Both the position numbers and the translations under genes were made by a program. This document shows, piece after piece, positions 39,137 through 50,227 of a DNA stretch of 64,000 nucleotides. Position 1 is the stretch's first letter; each line of letters starts with the position of its first letter. The stretch is taken from assembly GCA_964019695.1 (NCBI GenBank), contig OZ026518.1, positions 70,071,254 through 70,135,253 on the forward strand. The letters run 5' to 3'. Below the pieces are notes generated by a model, which was not told where the DNA came from, did no database searches, and worked only from the letters and a program-made list of their open reading frames with translations. The DNA is from Loripinus fragilis. Taxonomy: Eukaryota; Mollusca; Bivalvia; Lucinida; Lucinidae.

Positions 39137-39384
39137 CTATGGCAAGCCATTTTACTATTTATTATGGAATGTAGATACCTTCTTTATTATATAAGATATC
39201 TTATATATTAAATAAGATATCTTATATCCTATATTAGATATCATATATAGGATATAAGATATCTTATATGCGATAAAAGATATCTTATATGCGATATAAG
39301 ATATCTTATATCCTATATTAGATATCTTATATCCTATATTAGATATCTACATTCCTTAATAAATAGTAAAATGGCTTGCCATAG
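39137..39384. repeat. fold-back element with GATATC palindromic satellite core
   Basis: Outer arms CTATGGCAAGCCATTTTACT...GGAATGTAGATA are inverted at the right (TATCTACATTCC...GGCTTGCCATAG). The core is a run of AGATATCTTATAT / CCTATATTAGATATC units that are themselves palindromic. Copy B at 45760-46027 is about 20 bp longer in the core. Confidence 0.85.
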
Positions 39385-39579
39385 ACATCAGTGATCATTC
39401 CGTTTTAAAACCCTATCAGTAACTTAGTGAAATGCTACAGTACAAAAAGACGCAATTGCAAAATTAAATGTTATGTCGTTAAAAGATATAAGCATGTTTG
39501 TAGGTGGTGCGTTTCATTAGACATGAGTATAATTTATATCAAAGTTTGAATTTTGGGTAAGCCTGCATCTAAGCCATTA

Positions 39580-39735
39580 AAAGTAAGTGAATATGACCAG
39601 GAAAGTTTCACAATCACACTCTGCAGCGCAACCTACAGCATCGCGAGAGAGACACACACAACATTAGCAGCCACATGACAGCAAGAATGCGATTAAAGTA
39701 AAACAACCAGCTCTATCTATCTATCTATCTTCGTT
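39580..39735 (+). repeat. repeat F2 left part with (CTAT)n
   Basis: AAGTAAGTGAATATGACCAG to CAACCAGCTC, then TATC repeats at 39715-39730. The F2 right part (ATGAGAGGGACGATAAGCAA, CAACAACAGAACC) appears at 41610-41650, so the RT fragment lies inside an F2 copy. Confidence 0.6.
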
Positions 39736-40019
39736 AAATGGCTTGATCAAACATGATAATTTCCCAAATTTGAATTTTGAAAATAAATAAATCTTTCGGC
39801 TGTGTTTTTGACTAAATGTGGAGTGCCCTAAACTCCTCAGTGGTCAGTGGTCTGGGAATTGACCACTGAAGGAGAAAGACTATTTCACTGGGGAAATGTT
39901 TGGGGGAAAGAAAGAGTTCTTCTGGGCATCGCTTTATGTCTGGTATCTACAATATTGGGCATTGTGTGATGACCTGGTAGTTTCCAAACTGTGAGCAGGG
40001 GTAAGGTTCTTGTCTTTAT

Positions 40020-41570
40020 CTATAGACACAGCACCACAATGAATCTTATGAAAGAGATGCAGGGAGGACTGATCCCTTTGGGCCTCAAGAGATGGCTACT
40101 CGACCTCATCAAGCATCTCCCTGACACTACTTGTTTTGCCATCTCCTGCAGGTCCAGCGTGCTGTTTAGGTCGAACCAAAGTTTTGTATGCAACTTCCTT
40201 AGTACTCTTAGGTGCAAAAGCCGAGTTCCTGCGAAGGAAACCAAGTGTCTTCGTTGCTTTGGAAGATATTCTGAAATGCGTTCACCCCAAATTATTATCA
40301 GAGATGGATATACCAGGTATTGTGCTGACAGATTGTTTGTGAAGGAATAGCCAAAGAGTGTTTGTGATGCTGATGCCAGGTCTCTCTCATATAGTGACAT
40401 TTGAGCACATTGAATTTCATTTGCCAATCGGCTTCCCATTGTTCTGAACTAGTGAGGTCTTCTTGCAGGGTCAACCAGTCCTGAATCAAATATATGTTCC
40501 TATACAGGACACAGTTGTCCGCCAACATGCCAACAGAAGACCTGATGTTATCCGGCAAATAATTTATAAAAATAAGGAACAGGATCCATCCTAAAACCGA
40601 CCCCTACAGTACACCGGATAACACTGGGACTGGATTTGAAGCTTGACAATCTAAAACTACTTGTTGAAGGCGCACAGAGAGCCATGAGTTGACCCACTTG
40701 TGGGTGGACCCTCTTATCCCATAATACATGTAATCCAATTTATGTAATAGCCTCCTGCGTGGCACCTTGTCAAAGGCCTTTTCGAAATCCATTATGATCA
40801 AATCTGTCTCTTTGTGTCCATGATTCACAGCCCTATCCAGGTTGCTGATGATGTCTTGCACAAACTGGATCAACTGGGTTTCACAAAACCTCTGACTTAG
40901 GAGGCCATGCTGACAGCCAGCAAGTATGCTATATAAGAGTAAGTGTTTGTTGATATTACTTACTAGAATATGCTCTCTAGTGTTTTGCAGCAGATGTATG
41001 TGAGCAACACCGGTCTGTAGTTAGCAGCATCATAGTTTTCACCTTTTTTAAGACTGGAGAAACATTTGCTTGTCGCCAATCATCTGGTACATCACCACAA
41101 GCTAAGGACATGTTGAAGAAAAGAGATCTCATTGCTACACTCTTTTAGCACTCTGGCATTCAGTCCATCTGGGCCAGATGCTTTATGAACATTTAATCTG
41201 TCCAACAGCTTGGCGAACCCTTTCAGGTCAACTGTTATGTCCCCAAGGGGCAGAAGGGACTAGCCCCTTTTGAGAGGCGGGTCTGAGTGGTCTTCATGTG
41301 TGAAGGCTGATTGGAATTGCCTATTACAAATGTTGGCTTTTTCCTTTGCATCTGTCCTAAGAATTCCTTTTTCTCTGAGTGATGTGATCCCAAATGTATC
41401 TTTTTTAACAGATTTGATAAATGACCAAAACTTTTTAATCTTTTTAGTTTAAGGAGTGTCCGGATCTGAGCTGTCATTCTCAAACGTAAATATATTGGAA
41501 ACGTATTTCCAATAGGCATCTCTCAATACATTCTGTACATTTGCCCTGAACCGCTTATAATGAATTTTGA
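40020..41570 (-). pseudogene. jockey-like non-LTR RT pseudogene, copy A
   Basis: Read on minus: TKKIKKFWSFIKSVKKDTFG near 41430, VHKASGPDGLNARVLK near 41180, QFVQDIISNLDRAV near 40860, then MDFEKAFDKVPRRRLLHKL (palm motif A region, 40740-40790) and NIRSSVGMLADNCVLYR near 40530. The catalytic FADD/YADD box here reads LADN, so an active-site aspartate is lost. Several frameshifts and stops. This is the family widely annotated in molluscs as mobile-element jockey reverse transcriptase. The plus-strand open frames here are shadows. Confidence 0.85.
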
Positions 41571-41584
41571 CATCAGGATCCTTG

Positions 41585-41710
41585 TCAACAAAAAAACCCC
41601 TGCAATTAATGAGAGGGACGATAAGCAATGAATCAACAACAACAGAACCAATGCATTAGAACGGACAACAGCCCAAGCCAGTGGAGGGAGGGGGTGCAGA
41701 AATGCATTTT
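41585..41710 (+). repeat. repeat F2 right part
   Basis: AACCCCTGCAATTAATGAGA, GATAAGCAATGAATCAACAA and CAGAACC blocks correspond to 8548-8600. Confidence 0.5.
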
Positions 41711-42294
41711 ACAGGCGCCAAATCTTCAGCATAGATTTTGCTGTTGTTAAAACACAAAAATTGTTTAGCTTGCATGAAGTCTTCCTATCTTATACAATGC
41801 TTCTTCACAGAGAAACAATTTATCAAACTAACATACTATGATGAAACAAAGAAAAGGGCTCCTGACTCGCATATAGTCAGAGCTAAAAAAATCAACTTGA
41901 GCCATGGTGGGCACAGCAAAAACAAGTATCAGGCACTAACTCACGGATGAAAGTTTTAGGTCAGCATCATCTTTGTCTTTGAAGTCTGACCCATTGTCGT
42001 CCAATTAAAGAGTAAACCACAGCGACCGTGGCTGGATTTACAACTAGACATGTCATTTACAACCGGTAAAGTTGTTTGGAAACTGTGTTTTGTCTGCTTA
42101 ATGTAGAAACAAGCATTGTAAGAAAATAAGATTTAATTTGTATATAACAACAATTTTGTAAACAAAATATGCTGGCAAGAAATAAGAATATTCTCATGTC
42201 ACATACAACATTTAATTACAAAGTAACTTCCACTGCTTGCTTAAAGCTCCTTTTGTTCTGTTGGTTAGAATCCATATTTTCCATAGGTCAATAA

Positions 42295-42420
42295 AATCAA
42301 AATTTTTGAGTGTAAAATTGTGAATATTTTGTTATCTATCAGTTTTAACATAAGTTTTGTGTGCTCAAAAGAACCGTCTCATTGTGATAGTTCTTTTGAG
42401 TACCCACAACATATGTTTTT
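42295..42420 (+). repeat. F1 fold-back repeat at the end of copy A
   Basis: GAGTGTAAAATTGTGAATAT, GTGCTCAAAAGAACCGTCTC and GAGTACCCACAACATATG. The similarity of the two duplicates stops inside it. Confidence 0.7.
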
Positions 42421-43721
42421 ATTTATTTGAAATGTTGAATACCCAATTAACATTTGCAATATCCAAATGAATGAAAAAGGAGTGGGTAACATACCCTATT
42501 GTTCAAAAAATTAATTAAGGTACTGCACCTTGTCTTCTTCAACAATATTCATCATAAAATTCAAACAAATGCATTTTATAATCTGATGTGATGTGCGAAA
42601 GACAGTGTTGGAAAAAGCAATTTATAGTGTAAACCCTGATCAGACAGCTCCTTCAGGAGCAGGTTGATCTGCAGTTACACTATTTCCTTAGCCCTATCTG
42701 TTAAATATTTTGGGTACATACGGTAATTTGATTTTCAATTTATCACTAGAGTAGCAGTACCCCAAAAATTGAAAGTAAATAGGTTTTGTTTTCTTGGTTT
42801 GGTTCTTTACGTCCATTTCAACAGCTATGGTCATGTCAGAACGGTCAGTTCACCTAACCACACTTTTCCTGGGCAAGCTTGACTAAGCAGTTAACAAAAG
42901 GTTCTAATTTCAATCAATCCTGGGATGCAATTTCATTATACATGTATATATGGAGACATTATAGCGATGAACAATCTAATGTGATTTAACTCAATAATTC
43001 ATGAATCTGTTTGTTTTTACTAATATTTGGTTTCTGTGGTCTCAATATTGAAGTAAAATAATAAACAAAATTTGTTTGACTCCAGTCTGCAAACAAGTTT
43101 CCATATTTGGTTTTATACACAAAAGGTGACACAGGCAAGTTATTGAATATACTATAGTGTGTGCATTCATAGCCCTCTGTGCCTGCATATGCAATATTTC
43201 CATGACACCGATAAAGGCAGAGAAGCAATAAACGTTTTTGTAATGTAAATGAAGTATTTACTGATTTACAGAAAATCCACTGGCTTTTAATACATCCATG
43301 GAACGCACATATCATAAACTATACTATTATAAAAAAATTCCTTTAAAATGCGATATATTTCCCACTTTAAAAAGTAGTATTAATTTATACTCAGTAGTAG
43401 TAATATTTATTTTTATTATAATGTTTAGAGAAACATTCGCTACAAATATATCTTAATTTTTATAGCGTTGGATATTTAGTTTGAGTCAATGTGCATCTTT
43501 AATTGGTACAAGTACTAGTTATATTAATCAAGACGTATTTCATAATTTTTCATGAATAGCAAAGCTACAGATGCATGAAAATTTTCATAAAACTGTGAAT
43601 GAAAACATGTTTTCATACACATTTTTATGCAAATTTTCATGAGTTTTTTAGAAGGACAATTAAAGCAACAAATGCTTTACACTGCTAACTTATTATATGC
43701 TTTTTAATCCATTTAAAATGG
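42421..43721. other. spacer between duplicates
   Basis: Contains a GATCAG palindrome (42630-42690), a SINE-tail fragment (42785-42925, minus) and a repeat (42898-43565) whose reverse copy is at 54470-55118 in ENPP intron sequence. No gene. Confidence 0.6.
42898..43565 (+). repeat. dispersed ~650 bp repeat F4
   Basis: TCTAATTTCAATCAATCCT, GATGAACAATCT, CAAACAAGTTTCCATATTTG, GCATTCATAGCCCTCTGTGC and TGTGCATCTTTAATTGGTAC occur inverted in the same order at 54470-55118, clearly diverged. Confidence 0.75.
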
Positions 43722-46700
43722 TGGTCCAGTTCTTTTAGACTGCATCAAATTTTCCCAAATTTGATGATCCAAATGCTTTTTTTCCCCAAATTCAACATGA
43801 CCCTGGCCCGACTTCAGAAAGGTAGGAAAATCCCTGATTATTCCTCAATTGCTGAATATCAATAGAGTAGTAGCACCAAAATACTGAGTTTGGCAGACTA
43901 TGATAGCAGCTCTGATTTATTTTCAGTTCAGCTAAATAAAAACAGAACATTTAAACTTGAAATTGTTACTATTTTGTTGGCATACTGCAAGTTTTAGAAT
44001 TTTGATTTATAAAATGGAGAATTTAGGTATTTTTGATTCATTCATCCATTGTCATTATCAGTGACCCAGATAAGATGCCTTAGAATGCAGAGTTCAGTGG
44101 CTCAGTTGGTAGAGCGTTAGGCTGGGGATGGAAGGGTTGCTCGTGTGAAACTTATTGCGGGCGGAGCCTCTGATGTGCACAGATGCGCAGGCTGATCTGT
44201 GCCTTTGTTTTTTGCATGCAACAAAGTCACGTTTCTCACGACTTGGCTCAAGTAATTTGTGTACAATGAATACCAACTTCTTATAATGAGCGAAAGCTTT
44301 TACAATGCTGAGATTTTGATTAATAGGAATCCCAATATGACAGAACTGGTTAAGATAGATTACTCTATTAAGCATAATTTGGTTAAATGGTCCTTTGCAT
44401 ATGACCATACCAACATAACTAAATGCTTCCAATTTTCTTGTAGACACCTTCATTAATTCTGGACGTGCACAGTTTGTCCATAGTGGTTTTGTCAATACAT
44501 TGATGATATTTTTCATTAGTTGGTCCTTTTGGCTTTTGGAGGAAAGCAGAATACCCCAGCAGAATACCCTTTTAGCTAGTCTAAGGGGTGTTAATAGTTA
44601 ATGCATCCACAAATTCTCATGTACAAACTAAAAGAAATTGAGTTTGCTGTATGTAAATTTTGTAGTTTCTTTCTACTTCTGAAGTCTCTGTTTACAGGTT
44701 GCTTGATTATTTTAATGATATGATTGAGTGATGACAAAGTTAAAATAGTCCAGAACAATCAGATCCTTTAGAAATAGAGAGAAATAGATCCTCTGATCAA
44801 ATCAATAAAATGACCTATGATCAAAGCAAAGACAGCACAAAATTATATACTCGTGTCCAATGAAAACGCACCACTCTTCAGATGTGCTTAGTTGTGGAGC
44901 AAAAGCTGTGCAAAATTGTGTTATTTATATTTATTAATAAGGACAGATGCAATGTTCGCACAAAAATTCAATTCCAGTGGCTCTGTTAACACATGACGTA
45001 AATCGCATTTTGGCATTTGCATAACAACCCTATAATCTCGTTTAAATGTTTTTTGTTTGCCAGTAGATCCACTGTCTTTTCGCCACAACTTTGGTAGTTG
45101 TGACGCAACACATAACACAACACTAACGTGAACAACGTCAGTAAGTAAGCTTACATATGGTTCGGTCAGACAAATGTTTAATTGCTGTTTTTACAGTCCT
45201 AGTGTTCTACACAATGCTAATTTCCGTCGTACAAACCCACACACATGCAAAACGTCGTCAAAATCCTCTAAAAATTGACGTTGCATCATTGACCTCATCT
45301 TTGAGCATGTCGCCAACTATTTTTTGCAACGCTAGCATTTTAAATCTTCTAAAATTTGTGTTCATCTGTTGGCCCGAGTATTATCAAATATTAAGTTCAA
45401 CACAGATACTCTTGGTTTCGTGTATACGAGCTCCTAGAGATTGACTTTTATAAATAAAAAACAACATTGATACGTATGCTTCATCGATGTTAACAACCCG
45501 CCACAAGAGCAAGAAGATCTTCTTTCTACGACCTTATCGTATTTGCATCAGTAAAAGGGATTCCTGGAATGTCTTGATTTTACGCGCTAGTCAAAATTAC
45601 GCTAGGTTAAGTGACGTCACATCGCAACGTTATAGCCGCTTTCAAGGCAAGATGAATATTTCAGTCTATCAATTTAAAGATTCTTTGCAGATTCGGTCGC
45701 TGGTTGTGTGACTTTCAGTTTTGATGGTTGCGTTGTTAAATGTTACCAGCACGGGATTTCTATGGCAAGCCATTTTACTATTTATTATGGAATGTAGATA
45801 CCTTCTTTATTATATAAGATATCTTATATATTAAATAAGATATCTTATATATATATAATATATCTTATATCCTATATTAGATATCATATATAGGATATAA
45901 GATATCTTATATGCGATAAAAGATATCTTATATGCGATATAAGATATCTTATATCCTATATTAGATATCTTATATCCTATATTAGATATCTACATTCCTT
46001 AATAAATAGTAAAATGGCTTGCCATAGACATCAGTGATCATTCCGTTTTAAAACCCTATCAGTTACTTAGTGAATTGCTACAGTACAAAAAGACGCAATT
46101 GCAAAATTAAATGTTATGTCGTTAAAAGATATAAGCATGTTTGTAGGTGGTGCGTTTCATTAGACATGAGTATAATTTATATCAAAGTTTGAATTTTGGG
46201 TAAGCCTGCATCTAAGCCATTAAAAGTAAGTGAATATGACCAGGAAAGTTTCACAATCACACTCTGCAGCGCAACCTACAGCATCGCGAGAGAGACACAC
46301 ACAACATTAGCAGCCACATGACAGCAAGAATGCGATTAAAGTAAAACAACCAGCTCTATCTATCTATCTATCTTCGTTAAATGGCTTGATCAAACATGAT
46401 AATTTCGCAAATTTGAATTTTGAAAATAAATAAATCTTTCGGCTGTGTTTTTGACTAAATGTGGAGTGCCCTAAACTCCTCAGTGGTCAGTGGTCTGGGA
46501 ATTGACCACTGAAGGAGAAAGACTATTTCACTGGGGAAATGTTTGGGGAAAGAAAGAGTTCTTCTGGGCATCGCTTTATGTCTGGTATCTACAATATTGG
46601 GCATTGTGTGATGACCTGGTAGTTTCCAAACTGTGAGCAGGGGTAAGGTTCTTGTCTTTATCTATAGACACAGCACCACAATGAATCTTATGAAAGAGAT

Positions 46701-49061
46701 GCAGGGAGGACCGATCCCTTTGGGCCTCAAGAGATGGCTACTCGACCTCATCAAGCATCTCGCTGACACTACTTGTTTTGCCATCTCCTGCAGGTCCAGC
46801 GTGCTGTTTAGGTCGAACCAAAGTTTTGTATGCAACTTCCTTAGTACTCTTAGGTGCAAAAGCCGAGTTCCTGCGAAGGAAACCAAGTGTCTTCGTTGCT
46901 TTGGAAGATATTCTGAAATGCGTTCACCCCAAATTATTATCAGAGATGGATATACCAGGTATTGTGCTGACAGATTGTTTGTGAAGGAATAGCCAAAGAG
47001 TGTTTGTGATGCTGATGCCAGGTCTCTCTCATATAGTGACATTTGAGCACATTGAATTTCATTTGCCAATCGGCTTCCCATTGTTCTGAACTAGTGAGGT
47101 CTTCTTGCAGGGTCAACCAGTCCTGAATCAAATATATGTTCCTATACAGGACACAGTTGTCCGCCAACATGCCAACAGAAGACCTGATGTTATCCGGCAA
47201 ATAATTTATAAAAATAAGGAACAGGATCCATCCTAAAACCAACCCCTACAGTACACCGGATAACACTGGGACTGGATTTGAAGCTTGACCATCTAAAACT
47301 ACTTGTTGAAGGCGCACAGAGAGCCATGAGTTGACCCACTTGTGGGTGGACCCTCTTATCCCATAATACATGTAATCCAATTTATGTAATAGCCTCCTGC
47401 GTGGCACCTTGTCAAAGGCCTTTTCGAAATCCATTATGATCAAATCTGTCTCTTTGTGTCCATGATTCACAGCCCTATCCAGGTTGCTGATGATGTCTTG
47501 CACAAACTGGATCAACTGGGTTTCACAAAACCTCTGACTTAGGAGGCCATGCTGACAGCCAGCAAGTATGCTATATAAGAGTAAGTGTTTGTTGATATTA
47601 CTTACTAGAATATGCTCTCTAGTGTTTTGCAGCAGATGTATGTGAGCAACACCGGTCTGTAGTTAGCAGCATCATAGTTTTCACCTTTTTTAAGACTGGA
47701 GAAACATTTGCTTGTCGCCAATCATCTGGTACATCACCACAAGCTAAGGACATGTTGAAGAAAAGAGATCTCATTGCTACACTCTTTTAGCACTCTGGCA
47801 TTCAGTCCATCTGGGCCAGATGCTTTATGAACATTTAATCTGTCCAACAGCTTGGCGAACCCTTTCAGGTCAACTGTTATGTCCCCAAGGGGCAGAAGGG
47901 ACTAGCCCCTTTTGAGAGGCGGGTCTGAGTGGTCTTCATGTGTGAAGGCTGATTGGAATTGCCTATTACAAATGTTGGCTTTTTCCTTTGCATCTGTCCT
48001 AAGAATTCCTTTTTCTCTGAGTGATGTGATCCCAAATGTATCTTTTTTAACAGATTTGATAAATGACCAAAACTTTCTAATCTTTTTAGTTTAAGGAGTG
48101 TCCGGATCTGAGCTGTCATTCTCAAACGTAAATATATTGGAAACGTATTTCCAATAGGCATCTCTCAATACCTTCTGTACATTTGCCCTGAACCGCTTAT
48201 AATGAATTTTGACATCAGGATCCTTGTCAACAAAAAAACCCCTGCAAACAATGAGAGGGACGATAAGCAATGAATCAACAACAACAGAACCAATGCATTA
48301 GAACGGACAACAGCCCAAGCCAGTGGAGGGAGGGGGTGCAGAAATGCATTTTACAGGCGCCAAATCTTCAGCATAGATTTTGCTGTTGTTAAAACACAAA
48401 AATTGTTTAGCTTGCATGAAGTCTTCCTATCTTATACAATGCTTCTTCACAGAGAAACAATTTATCAAACTAACATACTATGATAAAACAAAGAAAAGGG
48501 CTCCTGAATCGCATATAGCCAGAGCTAAAAAAATCAACTTGAGCCATGGTGGGCACAGCAAAAACAAGTATCAGGCACTAACTCACGGATGAAAGTTTTA
48601 GGTCAGCATCATCTTTGTCTTTGAAGTCTGACCCATTGTCGTCCAATTAAAGAGTAAACCACAGCGACCGTGGCTGGATTTACAACTAGACATGTCATTT
48701 ACAACCAGTAAAGTTGTTTGGAAACTGTGTTTTGTCTGCTTAATGTAGAAACAAGCATTGTAAGAAAATAAGATTTAATTTGTATATAACAACAATTTTG
48801 TAAACAAAATATGCTGGCAAGAAATAAGAATATTCTCATGTCACATACAACATTTAATTACAAAGTAACTTCCACTCCTTGCTTAAAGCTCCTTTTGTTC
48901 TGTTGGTTAGAATCCATAGTTTCCATAGGTCAATAAAATCAAAATTTTTGAGTGTAAAATTGTGAATATTTTGTTATCTATCAGTTTTAACATAAGTTTT
49001 GTGTGCTCAAAAGAACCGTCTCATTGAGATAGTTCTTTTGAGTACCCACAACATATGTTTT
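43722..49061 (+). repeat. segmental duplication copy B (empty Spy site)
   Basis: Counterpart of 34058-42419. Carries the intact AAATTT site at 44655-44660, the longer GATATC core (45760-46027), F2 parts and the RT pseudogene. Confidence 0.95.
46662..48212 (-). pseudogene. jockey-like non-LTR RT pseudogene, copy B
   Basis: Same blocks and the same LADN in place of the catalytic box as copy A, with a handful of substitutions (for example DGQAS here vs DCQAS in A near 47285). The shared damage shows that the element was already dead when the segment was duplicated. Confidence 0.85.
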
Positions 49062-49135
49062 AATTGAGATGGTTCTTTTGAGCACCTGAAACTTATGTTT
49101 TGGTTAAGAAATAAGAAAATGAATTTTTGATTTCA
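48935..49135 (+). repeat. F1 fold-back repeat at the end of copy B
   Basis: Extends further than in copy A: a second GGTTCTTTTGAGCACC arm and TTATGTTTTGGTTAAGAAAT follow the breakpoint. Confidence 0.7.
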
Positions 49136-50025
49136 CTCTTATCTAAGGGCATGGTTTCACTGGGGTAATTTTAATCTTTGGCTCCACATATTAAGACAAG
49201 CAGCACAATCTATAACTAACATATTCTCTACTTGACAGGTATAAAATGGATAACACTCACAAGCCATTGGATGACAAATACAACAAAGTGATATGTGCGC
49301 TCACTAAAGATTCAGATCAGTCTGGGCATCTAGTAAAATCAGCCTTCATGGTTTCCCTGATGATACTCTGGGGCCTTAGCTACCACCAGAGCACACATAA
49401 AAGTTCAATGCTATTTTTCAACATTTTATTTTCTGTGAGACGTAGTAATTTTATACTCAGCCTAGTTGGAGCATGAAATGAATTTTATCAGTCACCCCTA
49501 GTATTAACTGAATTGTTTCAACATAACTTATAAACGTTTCCTATCTCACGGCATGTTACCTTTATCAGGTCATGATGACGTTGCACTTTTTGAATGACAT
49601 CGCTAATGACACTGAATCAACACAAAAATAAAAAATTACGTCATAATCGCTAGTTTGAAGAGAGTTCAACAATGCGTAAACTGATAAATAGAATACCATG
49701 TTCGCGTCATTTGATATCAAGTTTACAAGGCTCGGCTTTGAGAACGCTTGTTGAATCGCTCGACAAGCCTCGCGATGTCAACAAGCGTTCTCAAAGCATT
49801 GCCAGGTAAACTTGATATCAAAAGACACTCACCTAGTATTCTCTATTTATAACCTCAGGCCCAGGGTGATTTGAGTCTTCACTGGATGTACACTTCACCT
49901 TGTTTGTTTTGTCAAGTAAGTATGAGATCTGATTTTTCTGTAGGCAACAGAACCAACTAGTGATTGGTCAGTTGCATTATAAAAATATGTATCCTATAAA
50001 ATTGACACAAACATTTGTGGACTAT
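49136..50025. other. intergenic between duplicate B and ENPP 3' end
   Basis: Holds a fold-back repeat (49684-49850). A 76-codon plus frame at 49246 follows an AG dinucleotide but has no recognisable domain and is not called. Confidence 0.4.
49684..49850. repeat. fold-back element, ~70-base arms
   Basis: ATAAATAGAATAC, TTTGATATCAAGTTTAC and CTTTGAGAACGCTTGTTGA at the left return inverted at the right (TCAACAAGCGTTCTCAAAG, GTAAACTTGATATCAAAA, GTATTCTCTATTTAT). Confidence 0.85.
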
Positions 50026-50031
50026 TTTATT
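50026..50031 (-). terminator. candidate ENPP polyadenylation signal AATAAA
   Basis: On minus, AATAAA lies 53 nt after the TAA stop; a short 3' UTR is implied. Confidence 0.5.
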
Positions 50032-50083
50032 CCATTAACATGCACAACACCTTTATCTCTGTTTGAATATAACATGTTAATAA

Positions 50084-50227
50084 TTACTCGCTCCATCTTT
50101 TTCCTAAAAGTGATGTTTGAAGTCTTACTCGATCTTTCATTGGAATATTTGTGAAAAATTCTAATCCAGTGATAATTTCTACATCCCTCACTCTTGCAGT
50201 ATTTGTTGCTATGAAATCTTTAGCTGG
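50084..50227 (-). CDS. ENPP: ENPP exon k with stop
   Basis: Acceptor ATTTCAG. 144 nt: PAKDFIATNTARVRDVEIIT to GKRWSE and TAA at 50086-50084. Confidence 0.93.
   Translation of the reverse strand, partial: PAKDFIATNTARVRDVEIITGLEFFTNIPMKDRVRLQTSLLGKRWSE

Larger units (their letters stand above)
34058..42419 (+). repeat. segmental duplication copy A (with 3 kb insertion)
   Basis: Nearly identical to copy B (43722-49061) after removing 34994-38032: about 5323 vs 5340 bp in the same orientation, with only scattered substitutions and a small length change in the AT-rich palindrome. Identity starts at TGGTCCAGTTC and ends at CATATGTTTT, inside an F1 fold-back repeat. May be a true duplication or two haplotypes placed in tandem by the assembler. 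Confidence 0.95.

Noticed and set aside
40020..41452. Plus-strand open frames over the RT region as genes
   Set aside because: Antisense shadows of the minus-strand RT pseudogene, repeated in copy B.
49246..49476. 76-codon open frame preceded by an AG as an extra exon
   Set aside because: No recognisable domain, no donor in a fitting phase and no neighbouring exons on plus.
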